From assembly GCA_022865445.1 (NCBI GenBank), contig JALHSX010000288.1, positions 1-15,364 on the forward strand: 15,364 bases of DNA, written 5' to 3'. Under the pieces are notes generated by a model that made no database searches, had not been told where the DNA came from, and saw only the letters and a list, made by a program, of their open reading frames with translations. Position numbers and translations under genes: made by a program. Below, piece by piece: positions 14,225 through 15,364 of the stretch. The stretch comes from Thermoplasmata archaeon. Its GTDB lineage: Archaea; Thermoplasmatota; Thermoplasmata; UBA10834. Every line of letters begins with the position of its first letter. Position 1 is the stretch's first letter.

Positions 14225-14260
14225 TTATACCTAATACATAAATTAGTATTTGTTGTATAA
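14225..14260. repeat. AT-rich nested inverted repeat
   Basis: Outer arms TTATAC (14225-14230) and GTATAA (14255-14260); inner arms AATAC (14233-14237) and GTATT (14246-14250). It encloses the second copy of the 17-bp repeat, just as the first copy lies in the nested repeat at 13173-13222. Confidence 0.45.
14236..14252 (+). repeat. 17-bp direct repeat, copy 2 (candidate recombination site)
   Basis: ACATAAATTAGTATTTG, 15 of 17 identical to copy 1 at 13174-13190 in the same orientation. It lies 338 bases upstream of the recombinase start codon. Confidence 0.5.
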
Positions 14261-14963
14261 CTACCGAATCTATGAATATACCTGCATAGAGTAATATCGT
14301 CCGACGACGGCAGACGGCATGTCATTTTTTAGCACGCCACCTGTACGTGCCACGTCAAGACACGGCACGCAAAGAACCCAAACAACCTATGCGAGGACCA
14401 TCGGATGTCATGGACCGCGACATGGGATCGAGCTGGAAAGCCACCTCATGCAGCGCAGAAGATCGCATGCCAGTCGCCGCAATTCCCGGAGAGCCAGACG
14501 TGTGGAAAAGTATGCGAGAGATGCGAAGAACATTGTCCTTGGCAAGTCTTCCGTTTGCCTAGCGCGTTCCAATTCTGCAATCGGAAGCAGATAGCCGACT
14601 AGACACGACATATGATTAGTAATGATATGAACGATATTAGCAATAATGAAATAGCTTATAGCTATACTCACTGCAAACAGGCCATGAAAAAGTGCAAGTC
14701 TTCACTCTCCGCGCGTTTGTTTTTGAGCTCGAAAGGAGACTACAGAATGTGCGGTTTCCGCGCAGACTAATGGAGCGGGAATTGCGCACAAAAGATGCCT
14801 TGTGAGAATCGGTGTATCAGATCCGCAACACCTCTTGGACAACGACAAATGAAGCGAACTAGGCGGATGCTCGGATGAAAGCAATCCACGATCGAAAAGT
14901 GCAATACAGCTCTTTGAAAGAAGTGGACCAGTAGGTGATCCTCGCTGCAATGGAGTGTGCGGG

Positions 14964-15000
14964 AAAAAAGGACGGTGCGTAGGGCACAGTCCCCCTACGC
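14964..15000 (-). terminator. Hairpin plus T-tract, terminator-like on minus strand
   Basis: On the minus strand a perfect 8-bp stem, GCGTAGGG/CCCTACGC (14977-15000, 8-base loop), is followed after seven bases by TTTTTT (14964-14969). It could end a minus-strand RNA, either thermosome read-through or a separate small RNA. An overlapping alternative stem (ACGCGG/CCGCGT, 14997-15013) competes for the same bases. Confidence 0.4.
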
Positions 15001-15176
15001 GGGAAATCCGCGTGCTCAGTGGAATCTCCTGGACATAGAGTAGTGGGCCTCGGAGGGATGGACGATTCCAGGAGAATCAGGCAAGCCTCTGCTGGCTAGA
15101 TGTATCTCGCGCTGCAAATCAAGAAGAGAATAAAGAGCCGGAAGACACAGGAGAAGTGAAAATAGAAAGCAGTTTA

Positions 15177-15194
15177 GGAGGCCATCGGGCCTCC
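15177..15194 (-). terminator. Terminator-like hairpin after thermosome gene
   Basis: GGAGGCC and GGCCTCC form a perfect 7-bp stem with a 4-base loop, beginning 17 bases after the thermosome stop codon on the minus strand. A pyrimidine-rich stretch follows. Position and shape suggest transcript end or 3' protection. Confidence 0.55.
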
Positions 15195-15211
15195 GGAAAA
15201 ACTCAAACGGT

Positions 15212-15364
15212 TTACATCATGCCCGGAGGCATTCCGCCCATTCCGCCGCCCATACCACCAGCGCCCGGAGGTGGACCCATCTCTGATGGGCTCATCTTCT
15301 TCGATGCGATCACATCGTCGATCCTGAGGATCATCGATGCGACTTCCGTTGCTGATTGAACGGC
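15212..15364 (-). CDS. Thermosome (group II chaperonin) subunit, C-terminal end, partial
   Basis: The last 50 residues of a gene entering from beyond the window edge on the minus strand. They include ATEVASMILRIDDVIASKK, the conserved end of the equatorial domain of archaeal chaperonins. A flexible tail rich in glycine and methionine follows (GAGGMGGGMGGM, ending PPGMM). The subunit forms the double-ring ATP-dependent cytosolic folding machine. The repetitive GGM tail points into the cavity in this family. It ends with TAA at 15212-15214, followed by a strong hairpin. Which subunit (alpha or beta) cannot be told. Confidence 0.93.
   Translation of the reverse strand, partial: AVQSATEVASMILRIDDVIASKKMSPSEMGPPPGAGGMGGGMGGMPPGMM

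Larger units (their letters stand above)
13954..15170. other. Long non-coding or decayed region between recombinase and thermosome
   Basis: About 1.2 kb with no frame that I can assign to a family. Composition alternates between GC-rich and AT-rich patches, unlike the compact coding DNA before it. It holds the second 17-bp repeat, several short hairpins, a cysteine-rich open frame near 14332-14602, a small palindrome at 14651-14665 (ATAGCT, TAT, AGCTAT), and a GC-rich structured patch at 14964-15107. It may be remains of an integrated element or a site of non-coding RNA. Confidence 0.5.

Noticed and set aside
13919..14307. GTCCGACGA occurring at both 13919 and 14299 as a recombination repeat
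   Set aside because: A 9-base match within 1.3 kb is expected by chance, and the 17-bp repeat is a much better candidate.
14940..15110. Known structural RNA (RNase P, SRP or 5S rRNA)
   Set aside because: I looked for the conserved cores (GGAAAGTCC-like, GGAAGG...AGCA, CCCATTCCGAAC) on both strands and did not find them.
13899..15211. CRISPR array or tRNA gene fragment used as attachment site
   Set aside because: No regularly spaced repeats and no tRNA-like T arm or acceptor stem could be found in this region; the only tRNA is at 963-1047, far from the recombinase.

Overview
The window looks like chromosomal DNA of a euryarchaeon, most likely a member of the Thermoplasmatota. The evidence is archaeal informational genes: a replication factor C large subunit, a KH/beta-CASP ribonuclease (FttA/aCPSF1), Taw1, a thermosome tail, a COG1325 RNA-binding protein and a proteasome beta subunit. 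The beta subunit has the Thr/Glu17/Lys33 active site I recall from the Thermoplasma enzyme, where most others have Asp17. Several genes have a TATA box about 26-28 bases before the chosen start codon, which suggests leaderless mRNAs; genes inside operons have Shine-Dalgarno (SD) motifs instead. No database search was possible, so lineage and names rest on recognised motifs.

Layout. Positions 1-339 (-) hold the start of a 2-oxoacid:ferredoxin oxidoreductase gamma subunit, divergent from a COG1325 RNA-binding protein (466-909, +). Next come tRNA-Leu(UAG) (963-1047), a small four-cysteine protein (1048-1272, -) and a small zinc-ribbon membrane protein (1357-1698, +). Positions 1429-6851 form a type IV filament (Tad/archaellum-like) locus in two divergent arms. 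The minus arm holds two small membrane or pilin-like proteins. The plus arm holds a cysteine-rich protein, a secretion ATPase and a duplicated TadC/GspF platform protein. A perfect 10-bp palindrome sits at the centre of the divergent promoter region.

Positions 6867-7790 (-) are a CheY-like receiver gene directly followed by a DUF835 gene. Positions 8135-10754 (+) encode the proteasome beta subunit and FttA. Positions 10758-13080 (-) are an rfcL-taw1 operon.

Positions 13227-13898 (-) encode a short tyrosine recombinase with only the catalytic domain. Two near-identical 17-bp direct repeats (15/17) flank it at 13174 and 14236. The first lies in a 50-bp nested inverted repeat between the recombinase stop and the rfcL promoter. 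This is the strongest candidate for an undescribed element in the window. Positions 13899-15211 have no convincing gene but contain hairpins, a cysteine-rich open frame and a possible minus-strand structured RNA. The window ends with the GGM-rich C-terminus of a thermosome subunit (15212-15364, -).
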